Shown here: positions 1 to 5,123 of the stretch, piece after piece
How the letters are laid out: each line of letters opens with the position of its first letter
Numbering within the stretch: position 1 is the first letter of the stretch
Source of the DNA: CBDUUP01 sp965370435
GTDB taxonomy: Bacteria > Chloroflexota > Anaerolineae > Anaerolineales > UBA11579
Direction: 5' to 3'
Assembly (NCBI GenBank): GCA_965370435.1
Contig: CBDUUP010000234.1
Coordinates: forward strand, 1-7,300
Length of the DNA: 7,300 nucleotides
Notes under the pieces: generated by a model
What the model saw: only the letters and a program-made list of their open reading frames with translations
The model's database searches: none
What the model was told of the DNA's origin: nothing
Position numbers and translations under genes: made by a program

Positions 1-242
1 CAACTGAAACTTGCGTACTGACATGTCAAACCTCCAAAGTATTAAGACGATTATCCTGCGATGCATCCACGACGATTGGCGCCCCCTGAGGGCTGAACTC
101 TTCAATAGTACACGACTTCACATAATGAGTCAACAGAAAATGACGGTGGAAGGGAAGCGATCAGGTGTAAAGAATAGCCCCCTATTCCCCTAACTGGATT
201 CGAAATAAAAAGTATAATCTAGTCAGTCCTCACTCACCAGAG
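1..242. other. leader region without a convincing gene
   Basis: No coding frame here has a supporting ribosome binding site or a recognisable protein. A 60-codon plus-strand frame (11-193, TTG start) has no Shine-Dalgarno and no family features. A perfect 10-bp palindrome, TGACATGTCA, lies at 19-28. The right part (from about 190) is AT-richer and carries a TATAAT box in front of the HD-GYP gene. Confidence 0.5.
213..218 (+). promoter_or_regulatory. candidate -10 box of the HD-GYP gene
   Basis: A perfect TATAAT lies 36 nt upstream of the preferred ATG at 255, in an AT-rich stretch. The best -35 candidate at a 17-nt spacer (CTAACT, 190-195) matches the TTGACA consensus at only three of six positions. 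It could be a weak or activator-dependent sigma-70 promoter. The call rests on the -10 box alone. Confidence 0.35.
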
Positions 243-244
243 GT

Positions 245-249
245 GGAGG
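245..249 (+). promoter_or_regulatory. ribosome binding site that selects the ATG at 255
   Basis: GGAGG ends 5 nt before the ATG at 255. The in-frame GTG at 243 overlaps this motif and has no Shine-Dalgarno of its own, so translation most likely begins at 255. The four residues encoded before it would then be an annotation artefact. Confidence 0.7.
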
Positions 250-254
250 TTGTT

Positions 255-1400
255 ATGCGAACGAAGATCATACAATATTTCACCGCTACAGCATTGACGT
301 CCTATGAGAGCGAACAACGACGGCGGACCCTTTATGTGATATTGAGCGCGGCGATGATAGCTATGTTTGCGTTGGGGTGGGTCAACGTGACCCTGGATGC
401 GATGGAGGCGGCGACGGTTTTGTTCATCGCTTCGGGGCTGTGCATTCTGGGGATGGAGTTGACCCGGCGGGGGTTGTATTTACCGGCCAGCGTCTTGCTG
501 GTGGTATTGATCCTGGGAGCCATCCATTTCAACATGGTGGATGGCAATGGCCTGCACGACCCCGGCGTGGTCAGCTATCCTATATTTATCATCATCGGCG
601 GATTGTTGTTCGATAAACGAGTCATCCCTCTTTTTACCTTGATGGGCATCGGGTCGCTGGCCCACGTGACCTATTTGGAGATCAGCGGTGCATTGGTCAC
701 TGTGTATCCCGCCGACCTGGATGATTTCATCACCATCGCCATCCTGCTGGTTTCGACGGCGGTGGTCATCTGGGTCATCATGGGCAACAGCGACAAGAAC
801 CTGGAGAGGATCAAGCGATCTGAGGAAGAGATATTGGAGGCTTACGATCTCACCCTGGAGGGGTGGGCCAAAGCGCTTGAATACCGGGACGCCGAAACCG
901 AGGGTCACAGCCGGAGAGTGACGGACTTGAGCCTGGGGCTGGCGAAGGAGTTGGGATGCGGGGAGGAGGAGATCGCTCATATTTTGCGAGGGGCGCTGCT
1001 GCATGACATCGGCAAAATGGCGATCCCGGACGAAATCCTGTTCAAGCCCGGCCCGTTGGACGATGAAGAGCGGGCGGTGATCGAAAAACACCCCATCTAT
1101 GCCAAAGAAATGCTGGAGGACATTCCGTTTTTGCTGCCCGCGATTCGGATTCCCTACAATCATCACGAACGTTGGGATGGGAAAGGGTACCCGGAGGGAT
1201 TGAAGGGGGAGGAAATTCCTTTATCGGCCAGGATATTTACGGTCATAGATCATTGGGACTCGCTGCGCTCGGACCGGCCCTATCGGAAAGCCTGGCCCAG
1301 AGAGAAAGTGGTCAGGTATATCCAGGAGAATACGGGAAAGATATACGAGCCTCGGATCGTGGAGGCGTTTTTTAGGGTGGTGGGTGTTCGGGGGGATTAG
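255..1400 (+). CDS. membrane-anchored HD-GYP domain protein, probable c-di-GMP phosphodiesterase
   Basis: A 381-aa protein from the ATG at 255. Residues about 25-177 hold roughly six hydrophobic helices with short loops, a probable membrane sensor region that matches no domain I can name. A short charged linker (about 180-195) leads into a complete HD-GYP domain at about 197-375. Visible motifs are the HD pair H250-D251 in LLHDIGKMAIP, K254, H279, the pair H303-H304, and the GYP signature at 311-313 within HHERWDGKGYPEG. D332 follows, then SDRPYRKAWP. All expected metal and substrate residues are present, so hydrolysis of cyclic di-GMP to pGpG/GMP at the inner face of the membrane is expected from the family. 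In place of the common DVYDAL there is DHWDSL, a mild variant. The gene stands alone on the plus strand and its TAG stop (1398-1400) overlaps the TTA of a duplicated cupin gene end. Some HD-GYP proteins act on other cyclic dinucleotides. Confidence 0.93.
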   Translation: MRTKIIQYFTATALTSYESEQRRRTLYVILSAAMIAMFALGWVNVTLDAMEAATVLFIASGLCILGMELTRRGLYLPASVLLVVLILGAIHFNMVDGNGLHDPGVVSYPIFIIIGGLLFDKRVIPLFTLMGIGSLAHVTYLEISGALVTVYPADLDDFITIAILLVSTAVVIWVIMGNSDKNLERIKRSEEEILEAYDLTLEGWAKALEYRDAETEGHSRRVTDLSLGLAKELGCGEEEIAHILRGALLHDIGKMAIPDEILFKPGPLDDEERAVIEKHPIYAKEMLEDIPFLLPAIRIPYNHHERWDGKGYPEGLKGEEIPLSARIFTVIDHWDSLRSDRPYRKAWPREKVVRYIQENTGKIYEPRIVEAFFRVVGVRGD

Positions 1401-1467
1401 GTGTCGCCGGTGGCGGTGACGGAGGATTCTTCGATCATGAGCATGACGGTGCGGGTTTCTGCGCGGG
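1397..1467 (-). repeat. cupin gene-end repeat, copy 1 (diverged remnant)
   Basis: This 71-bp segment matches the last 71 bp of the cupin gene, including the TAA stop (read on the minus strand, TTA at 1397-1399). It differs from the functional end at five bases. Two are synonymous, and three give Q to E, K to E and S to T; the frame stays open. That pattern looks like former coding sequence, either an old end of this gene or of a close paralogue. Its TTAG start also forms the HD-GYP stop codon. Confidence 0.9.
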
Positions 1468-1649
1468 GTGATTGGAACGCGAAGGACACGAAATAACGCG
1501 AAAAACGCGAAAGATTCTCAGGGCGGGGGTGATTTGGTTGGCGGTGATTTGGGTAGGGCGGAGATGGGCCACCGGGCTGTCTCTACGACGAGGGGGGTGG
1601 GAGGGCAGGAGTTGGGCGACCACAAGGGTCGCCCCTACGAGGGGGTGGG
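1468..1649. repeat. GC-rich intergenic repeat element, copy 1 (182 bp)
   Basis: The element opens with GTGATTGGAACGCGAAGGAC, followed by further CGCGAAA-type short repeats. It ends with two tandem, diverged versions of a module of the form GGGC-ACC...CTACGA..GGGGGTGGG. The second version carries a perfect 8-bp stem, GGGCGACC (1614-1621) and GGTCGCCC (1627-1634), with the loop ACAAG. Similar dispersed repeats are familiar from Chloroflexota and other large environmental genomes. It encodes nothing convincing, although frames stay open because of the high GC. The right part is identical to copy 2. Confidence 0.85.
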
Positions 1650-1720
1650 TTAGCTGTCGCCGGTGGCGGTGACGGAGGATTTTTCGATCATGAGCATGAC
1701 TGTGCGGGTGTGGGCGCGGG
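1650..1720 (-). repeat. cupin gene-end repeat, copy 2
   Basis: A second 71-bp copy of the cupin 3' end with its stop codon (TTA at 1650-1652). It differs from the functional end at a single base (G at 1710 against T at 1971, giving H for Q). Together with the adjoining element it belongs to a recent tandem duplication with a period of 261 bp. Confidence 0.92.
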
Positions 1721-1910
1721 GTGATTGGTGATTGGAACGCGAAGGACACGAAATAGCGCGAAAGGCGCGAAAGATACTCGGGGCGGGGGTGATTTTGGTT
1801 GGCGGTGATTTGGGTAGGGCGGAGATGGGCCACCGGGCTGTCTCTACGACGAGGGGGGTGGGAGGGCAGGAGTTGGGCGACCACAAGGGTCGCCCCTACG
1901 AGGGGGTGGG
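1721..1910. repeat. GC-rich intergenic repeat element, copy 2 (190 bp)
   Basis: The same element as at 1468-1649. It has a 7-bp duplication near its left end (GTGATTG occurs twice), one extra T in a T run, and five substitutions, all in its left third. About 175 bp to the right, running on into the cupin end, are identical to copy 1. The stem GGGCGACC/GGTCGCCC lies at 1875-1882 and 1888-1895. On the minus strand this stem begins 15 nt after the cupin stop, so it may act as a transcript-end hairpin, although no U tract follows. Confidence 0.85.
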
Positions 1911-1981
1911 TTAGCTGTCGCCGGTGGCGGTGACGGAGGATTTTTCGATCATGAGCATGACTGTGCGGGTTTGGGCGCGGG
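1911..1981 (-). repeat. cupin gene-end repeat, copy 3 (functional end)
   Basis: This is the third copy and the only one still attached to the cupin reading frame; it encodes residues 103-124 and the stop. Homology with the other two copies stops abruptly after GCGCGGG at 1981. The cupin gene continues beyond that point, whereas the copies switch to the intergenic element. Confidence 0.92.
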
Positions 1982-2285
1982 TGCGGTGGAGGATGCCTTT
2001 GGGAACCGTGTAGCCCTGGTGGGGGTTGAGGTGGATGGTTTCGCCTTCGAGGTCGATCTCCAGTTTGCCCTCCAGGATGAAGAAGAGTTCGTCCTCCTCA
2101 TCGTGTTTGTGCCAGTGGAACTCTCCCTGGACGATGCCCAGGCGGACCACACTGTCGTTGACCTGGGTCAGGGTCTGGTTGAACCATTTCTCGGTGGTGG
2201 AGGCGACCAGCCTGGGGACATCTATGAGGGTGGAATAGCCGTAGAGGATGTCGGTGTTGATGGCGTAGTCGTCGTTTGTCGTCAT
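1911..2285 (-). CDS. small single-domain cupin protein
   Basis: A 124-aa protein from the ATG at 2285, with AAAGGA 7 nt upstream. A GTG at 2318 is in frame and overlaps the stop of the TIR gene, but it has no ribosome binding site, so the shorter start is preferred. The conserved beta-barrel shows cupin motif 1 (FHWHKHDEEDELFFILEG, residues 56-73; ligands H59, H61 and E66) and motif 2 (GYTVPKGILH, 91-100; P95, G97, H100), a complete metal-binding set. The length is typical of stand-alone cupins. The family covers many reactions and also non-enzymatic binding roles, so no substrate is proposed. It follows the TIR gene by 29 nt and is probably cotranscribed with it. The last 22 codons are triplicated downstream, so its C-terminus has been a site of rearrangement; residues after about 112 lie beyond the core barrel and may tolerate change. 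Confidence 0.9.
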   Translation of the reverse strand: MTTNDDYAINTDILYGYSTLIDVPRLVASTTEKWFNQTLTQVNDSVVRLGIVQGEFHWHKHDEEDELFFILEGKLEIDLEGETIHLNPHQGYTVPKGILHRTRAQTRTVMLMIEKSSVTATGDS

Positions 2286-2292
2286 GGTGTTG

Positions 2293-2298
2293 TCCTTT
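2293..2298 (-). promoter_or_regulatory. ribosome binding site that selects the cupin start
   Basis: AAAGGA on the minus strand lies 7 nt before the ATG at 2285. It supports that start over the GTG at 2318, which overlaps the TIR stop codon. Confidence 0.6.
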
Positions 2299-2314
2299 GA
2301 ATTGATATGCGGCT

Positions 2315-3304
2315 TCACTTGTCGCAGCGGTTTTTGCCCACCGAGACCCTCACCCAGATGGTTTGGTCGGGGGTGTTGATGCCGAAGAATTCGTAGGCTG
2401 CGGGGCGGTCATCGCGGAGGATCAAGTTGCTCTGATAACATTCGGGGATTCCTGGGGCGGTGAATTCGATGGAGAGTTCAAATTCTTCGCCGGGTTGGAC
2501 GGTTGTGCCCAGGGGAATCTCGTTGGGCGCGCCCATCTGGAACTCGGAGACGAAGACTGCGGCGTAGTCCGGCGTCCAGACGCAGGTGCCGCTATTTTGC
2601 AACAGCCAGGTCTTGGTGAAGACCTCGTTGCGGTCGACCTCGGCCCCGTCTGGATAGGTGATGTCATCCAGGAAGGTGGCCTGGTTGGTGCAGGGGGTGG
2701 GGGTAAGATCTTCGGTGGCGGCGGCCTGGGTGGTGGCAGCAGTTGGGGTGGAGGTTGGCGTAGGGGAGGGGATGATCTGGTATATTCCCCAGACCAACAA
2801 AACCGTCAAAGCCAGGATTCCGGCGACCCAGGCCCAGGCGCTGGGTTGTTTCCAGTTGATTCGTTTGATCCGGTCCAGGAGGGGGGGCGGGGGCGGGCGG
2901 AAGGTGTCTTCTTTTCCGGCCAGGGTGTTGAGGAAGCGTTTCAGGTTCTGGGCGTAGGGGCCGCGCTTGAAGTTGGCGAATTGAATAGGGTTGAGGACCA
3001 GACCCATCTCGTCGGGGAGGGTGTGGGACTTGTAGTCTATGGGGAAGATTTTTTTGTTCTTGTTGTCGGCGTAGCGGAATTCTCGCTTGACGTATTTGGA
3101 CTTGATGGAGTTGGGGGAGAGGATGATGATGAAGGCCTGGCGTTCATTGATGGCGTCGGTGATCTCTTTCAGCCAGTCGTCGCCGCCGCGGATGTCGCTC
3201 TGGTCTATCCAAACGTCAATGCCGCGGGCTTTCAGGTCGCGGGCCAGTTTCTTGGCGAAGCGCTGGTCTTTGCGGGAGTAGCTGATGAAGGCTGATTTGA
3301 TCAT
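2315..3304 (-). CDS. TIR domain membrane protein with NBR1-type Ig-like ectodomain
   Basis: A 329-aa protein. Residues 3-125 form a TIR domain: it opens with AFISYSRKDQRFAKKL, has DVWIDQSDIRGGDDW at 30-44, and has SPNSIKSKYVKREFRYA, in which E75 sits where TIR NAD-cleaving enzymes carry their catalytic glutamate. A proline run and basic stretch (137-152) precede one transmembrane helix at about 156-177. A Thr/Pro linker (179-204) then leads into an Ig-like domain of the NBR1 central-domain type at 205-322, recognisable from the FTKTWLLQNSGTCVW stretch, the PGEEFELSIEF strand and the final TIWVRVSV. Four cysteines (205, 241, 289, 327) lie in this outer part. The positive-inside rule puts the TIR domain in the cytoplasm and the Ig domain outside, a receptor-like plan. 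The ATG at 3304 follows a good promoter but only a weak ribosome site; the open frame further upstream is a shadow of the superoxide reductase gene. NAD cleavage is inferred, not shown; protein scaffolding is the alternative. Confidence 0.9.
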   Translation of the reverse strand: MIKSAFISYSRKDQRFAKKLARDLKARGIDVWIDQSDIRGGDDWLKEITDAINERQAFIIILSPNSIKSKYVKREFRYADNKNKKIFPIDYKSHTLPDEMGLVLNPIQFANFKRGPYAQNLKRFLNTLAGKEDTFRPPPPPLLDRIKRINWKQPSAWAWVAGILALTVLLVWGIYQIIPSPTPTSTPTAATTQAAATEDLTPTPCTNQATFLDDITYPDGAEVDRNEVFTKTWLLQNSGTCVWTPDYAAVFVSEFQMGAPNEIPLGTTVQPGEEFELSIEFTAPGIPECYQSNLILRDDRPAAYEFFGINTPDQTIWVRVSVGKNRCDK

Positions 3305-3350
3305 GGCAGGGTTCTCGCTAATGGGTGGGTGAGGGTATCGGTTTGATTTG

Positions 3351-3379
3351 ATTATAGACCAGGTGGGGAATCTTGGCAA
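3351..3379 (-). promoter_or_regulatory. sigma-70-type promoter for the TIR-cupin unit
   Basis: On the minus strand, TTGCCA (3374-3379) and a perfect TATAAT (3351-3356) are separated by exactly 17 nt. The -35 box matches the consensus at five of six positions. The predicted start lies near 3344, leaving a leader of about 40 nt before the TIR ATG. This is the best promoter in the window. Confidence 0.7.
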
Positions 3380-3397
3380 TTGGGGAGAGCTATTTAA

Positions 3398-3452
3398 CCA
3401 CCAAGGCACCAAGACACGAAGAAAAAAACTTGTTGTCTTGGTGTCCTGGTGG
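3398..3452. repeat. imperfect inverted repeat of the CCACCAAGG family
   Basis: Arms of 19 bp (3398-3416 and 3434-3452) pair at 17 positions around a 17-nt loop containing an A-rich run. The left arm belongs to the ACCAAGGCACCAAGACACGAAG type of dispersed intergenic repeat seen in many large bacterial genomes. On the minus strand it lies 12 nt after the superoxide reductase stop. It could act as a terminator or mRNA-end hairpin, although a clean U tract does not follow directly. Confidence 0.75.
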
Positions 3453-3464
3453 CGGAAAATTATT

Positions 3465-3857
3465 TTAGGAAAGCGATATTTCTTTTGAGCTTTCCCAGAG
3501 GCCGTGGATGTTGCAGAGGGAGAGGGCCAGCAGGGCGCCGGGGGCGTTGATCTGCATGGAGAAGGCGACTTCGGGGTGGGTGTAGGCGGGGCCTTGGTTG
3601 GCGCCCTGGGCGGATTCGCCGTGGGAGGCGAACTCGAAGCGGCCAATGTGGTAGGTGAAGGTTCCTTTTTCCGGTTGGAAGAATACGTCCACCCAACTGA
3701 TATAGTGTTCGGTGGTGTTGGGGTGGGGGATGTCTTTGCCTACGCTCACTTTGAGGGTGAAGGGAGCGCCGGCTTCAACTGTGTCGGGGCATTCGAGGGC
3801 GGGGACGTGTTTTTCTTTTTTCCAATCTGCGGATTGTATTTTGTCGCCTAATTTCAT
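3465..3857 (-). CDS. class II superoxide reductase (neelaredoxin type)
   Basis: A 130-aa protein that reduces superoxide to hydrogen peroxide at a mononuclear iron centre in the cytoplasm, without the oxygen release of superoxide dismutase. The full four-His one-Cys iron site is visible: H17 in EKHVP, H45 and H51 in HPNTTEH, and C115 and H118 in CNIHGLW. E15 and K16, which act as the sixth ligand and in substrate attraction in family members, are also present. The N-terminal Cys4 desulforedoxin module of class I enzymes is missing, which makes this class II; the length is usual for that class. The start at 3857 is supported by AAAGGAGT (3863-3870) six nucleotides away. That site lies in the 15-nt gap after the patatin stop, so the two genes are almost certainly cotranscribed and probably translationally linked. 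Its electron donor (usually rubredoxin) is not in the window. It suggests an anaerobic or microaerophilic host. Confidence 0.93.
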   Translation of the reverse strand: MKLGDKIQSADWKKEKHVPALECPDTVEAGAPFTLKVSVGKDIPHPNTTEHYISWVDVFFQPEKGTFTYHIGRFEFASHGESAQGANQGPAYTHPEVAFSMQINAPGALLALSLCNIHGLWESSKEISLS

Positions 3858-3862
3858 GGCAG

Positions 3863-3870
3863 ACTCCTTT
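3863..3870 (-). promoter_or_regulatory. ribosome binding site of the superoxide reductase
   Basis: AAAGGAGT on the minus strand is squeezed between the patatin stop (3873-3875) and the ATG at 3857. It is the strongest ribosome site among the minus-strand genes and suggests high translation of the downstream gene. Confidence 0.75.
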
Positions 3871-3872
3871 TA

Positions 3873-5045
3873 TCAATTTACAGAAGGCTTTACGAAGTTG
3901 GCATATTCCTTCGCCCATCTTGTATTCATATAGCCAATGTATTCGAACTGGTTGGGGTAGAAGCCGTGGAGGGTGTAATCGGCCAGCTCGAATCCGTGGC
4001 GGAAGAGCAAGGTGTATTCCCAGGGTTCCAGTTGGCGGATGGTGGTTTTAAAAATGGCGGCCTCGTGGCAATCGGTTTCGGGGAGGGTGTCGGCGCAAAT
4101 TTCCTTTTTCTCTGCAGGGGTTAGGTTGGTATGGCTGAGGATGTATTCGCAAGTTTTCCCGATGCGCAGATATACGCCTGGCTGGGCGTGTTCATCGTCT
4201 GTGATGTGGTGGAGGACCATGCGGGATCGCAGTGAACGCACCTGGTTTTGCATTATGCCCACCAGGCGTTCCAGGCCCTTGAGCGCGCCATCGAATTTGG
4301 CTTCGGGGAAGAAACCGGAGGCGTCGCTGACGATGAGCATGTCTACGTTCTTGCTCCAGCCTTCGTCCGGTTTGAATATAGATTCGATGCCCAGGTTGTC
4401 GTATGCGCCGCCGTCCCAGAGGTGGACTGCGGGGAGCTTGGGCGGGCCGTATTTCCGCTTGCCATCATCGTAGGTGTACCATTTGTGACCCAAGGTTTTG
4501 AGGGTTAAAGGGCCAATGCCTACCGGGAATCCGGCGGAGGCGGCCATAGCATCGCTCAAGGGGAGCTCGGGGTCGTCCACGTAGCCGAATTTGTAGTCGC
4601 CCATGCGGGCCGTCTCGAATTGGAAGTCTACACCGGTTTCGAAGCAGGTGGTGTTGATGACCCAGCGAGGTTCTTTGGGGAGGGCGTTCAGGTTGGCTGT
4701 GATGCCCCATTCTTTTTGCATCAACCCGGAAAGGTAATTGGCCCGGCTTTGAAGGAGAGTCCAGGGTTCGAGGATGACCCGCCAGTAGATCCGTTTTTGA
4801 AGGTTGGTGGCAGTCATCAGGTTGAAGATACGGGGAACGACCACGTCAATGTATTCCTGGCTGTTGGGCCAGCGGTACCCGTTGGCAGCGAAGGCCATGC
4901 CGGCGAAAAGACTGCCGCCGGAGACTGTGGATAAGAATGTTGTGTTTTCGACTTGGTTTTCTTCGGCCAGGCGCGCGAGCACGCCCAGGTGCATTACGGT
5001 GGCCCGGTAGCCGCCGCCGGATAGGGATAATCCGATTTTTTCCAT
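3873..5045 (-). CDS. patatin-like phospholipase
   Basis: A 390-aa patatin-family acyl hydrolase. The N-terminus carries the oxyanion-hole glycine motif SGGGYRA (9-15). The nucleophile elbow is TVSGG with S42 (a GxSxG variant whose first Gly is Thr). The catalytic aspartate is D211 in LWDGGAYDNLG. The conserved block SDAMAASAGFPVGIGP (164-179) lies between them, so the Ser-Asp dyad is complete. There is no signal peptide and no clear membrane helix, so it is a cytoplasmic enzyme that probably acts on the inner leaflet of the membrane, releasing fatty acids from glycerophospholipids; the substrate is inferred. Residues from about 245 to the end form a C-terminal extension that I do not recognise. 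The ATG at 5045 has only a distant AGGA in front of it. It lies 78 nt downstream of the ketosynthase and 15 nt upstream of the superoxide reductase. Related enzymes serve as effectors in some CBASS anti-phage systems, but most patatins have other roles. Confidence 0.9.
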   Translation of the reverse strand: MEKIGLSLSGGGYRATVMHLGVLARLAEENQVENTTFLSTVSGGSLFAGMAFAANGYRWPNSQEYIDVVVPRIFNLMTATNLQKRIYWRVILEPWTLLQSRANYLSGLMQKEWGITANLNALPKEPRWVINTTCFETGVDFQFETARMGDYKFGYVDDPELPLSDAMAASAGFPVGIGPLTLKTLGHKWYTYDDGKRKYGPPKLPAVHLWDGGAYDNLGIESIFKPDEGWSKNVDMLIVSDASGFFPEAKFDGALKGLERLVGIMQNQVRSLRSRMVLHHITDDEHAQPGVYLRIGKTCEYILSHTNLTPAEKKEICADTLPETDCHEAAIFKTTIRQLEPWEYTLLFRHGFELADYTLHGFYPNQFEYIGYMNTRWAKEYANFVKPSVN

Positions 5046-5080
5046 GGTATTGCATCCTGTTCAGTTGTTAAAAATATTTG

Positions 5081-5110
5081 GTGTGGATAGTGGGTGTGGA
5101 TAGTGGATAG
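5081..5110. repeat. 13-bp tandem repeat in the ketosynthase-patatin spacer
   Basis: GTGTGGATAGTGG occurs twice back to back (5081-5093 and 5094-5106). The partly overlapping TGGATAG at 5104-5110 continues the pattern. It lies in the 78-bp spacer downstream of the ketosynthase. It may be replication slippage or repeated protein-binding sites. Confidence 0.8.
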
Positions 5111-5123
5111 AAGGACCCTTCGG

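Larger units (their letters stand above)
3305..3464. other. 160-bp spacer between superoxide reductase and TIR genes
   Basis: No gene is present. Next to the superoxide reductase end, the spacer holds a long imperfect hairpin, and next to the TIR gene a sigma-70 promoter. Together they suggest that the minus-strand genes split here into two transcription units. Confidence 0.7.

Noticed and set aside
11..193. Possible 60-aa plus-strand protein
   Set aside because: TTG start, no ribosome site and no family features. The peptide looks like random translation of a leader region.
480..1166. 228-aa minus-strand open frame
   Set aside because: It lies entirely antisense to the HD-GYP gene, whose domain motifs are unmistakable. 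GC-rich DNA keeps shadow frames open.
1435..1884. 149-aa and related minus-strand frames across the repeat block
   Set aside because: They are translations of intergenic repeats. The peptide repeats itself because the DNA does, and no ribosome site or domain supports it.
1397..1981. CRISPR-like array (three repeats with two spacers)
   Set aside because: The repeats are 71 bp and encode the end of a cupin. The spacers are 182-190 bp copies of each other, not unique, and no cas gene is near.
2363..3295. 310-aa plus-strand Gly/Val-rich frame
   Set aside because: It is antisense to the TIR protein, which has clear domains, a membrane helix and a promoter. The composition is that of a shadow frame.
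3305..3646. N-terminal extension of the TIR protein by 114 codons
   Set aside because: The extension reads through the hairpin spacer and into the superoxide reductase gene in another frame and is Pro/Ser-rich nonsense. The promoter at 3351-3379 lies inside it.
2315..5045. Assignment as a known CBASS or Thoeris system
   Set aside because: No CD-NTase, ThsA-like protein, E1/E2/JAB or HORMA/TRIP13 gene is visible, and the TIR protein is membrane-anchored with an Ig domain, unlike those systems.
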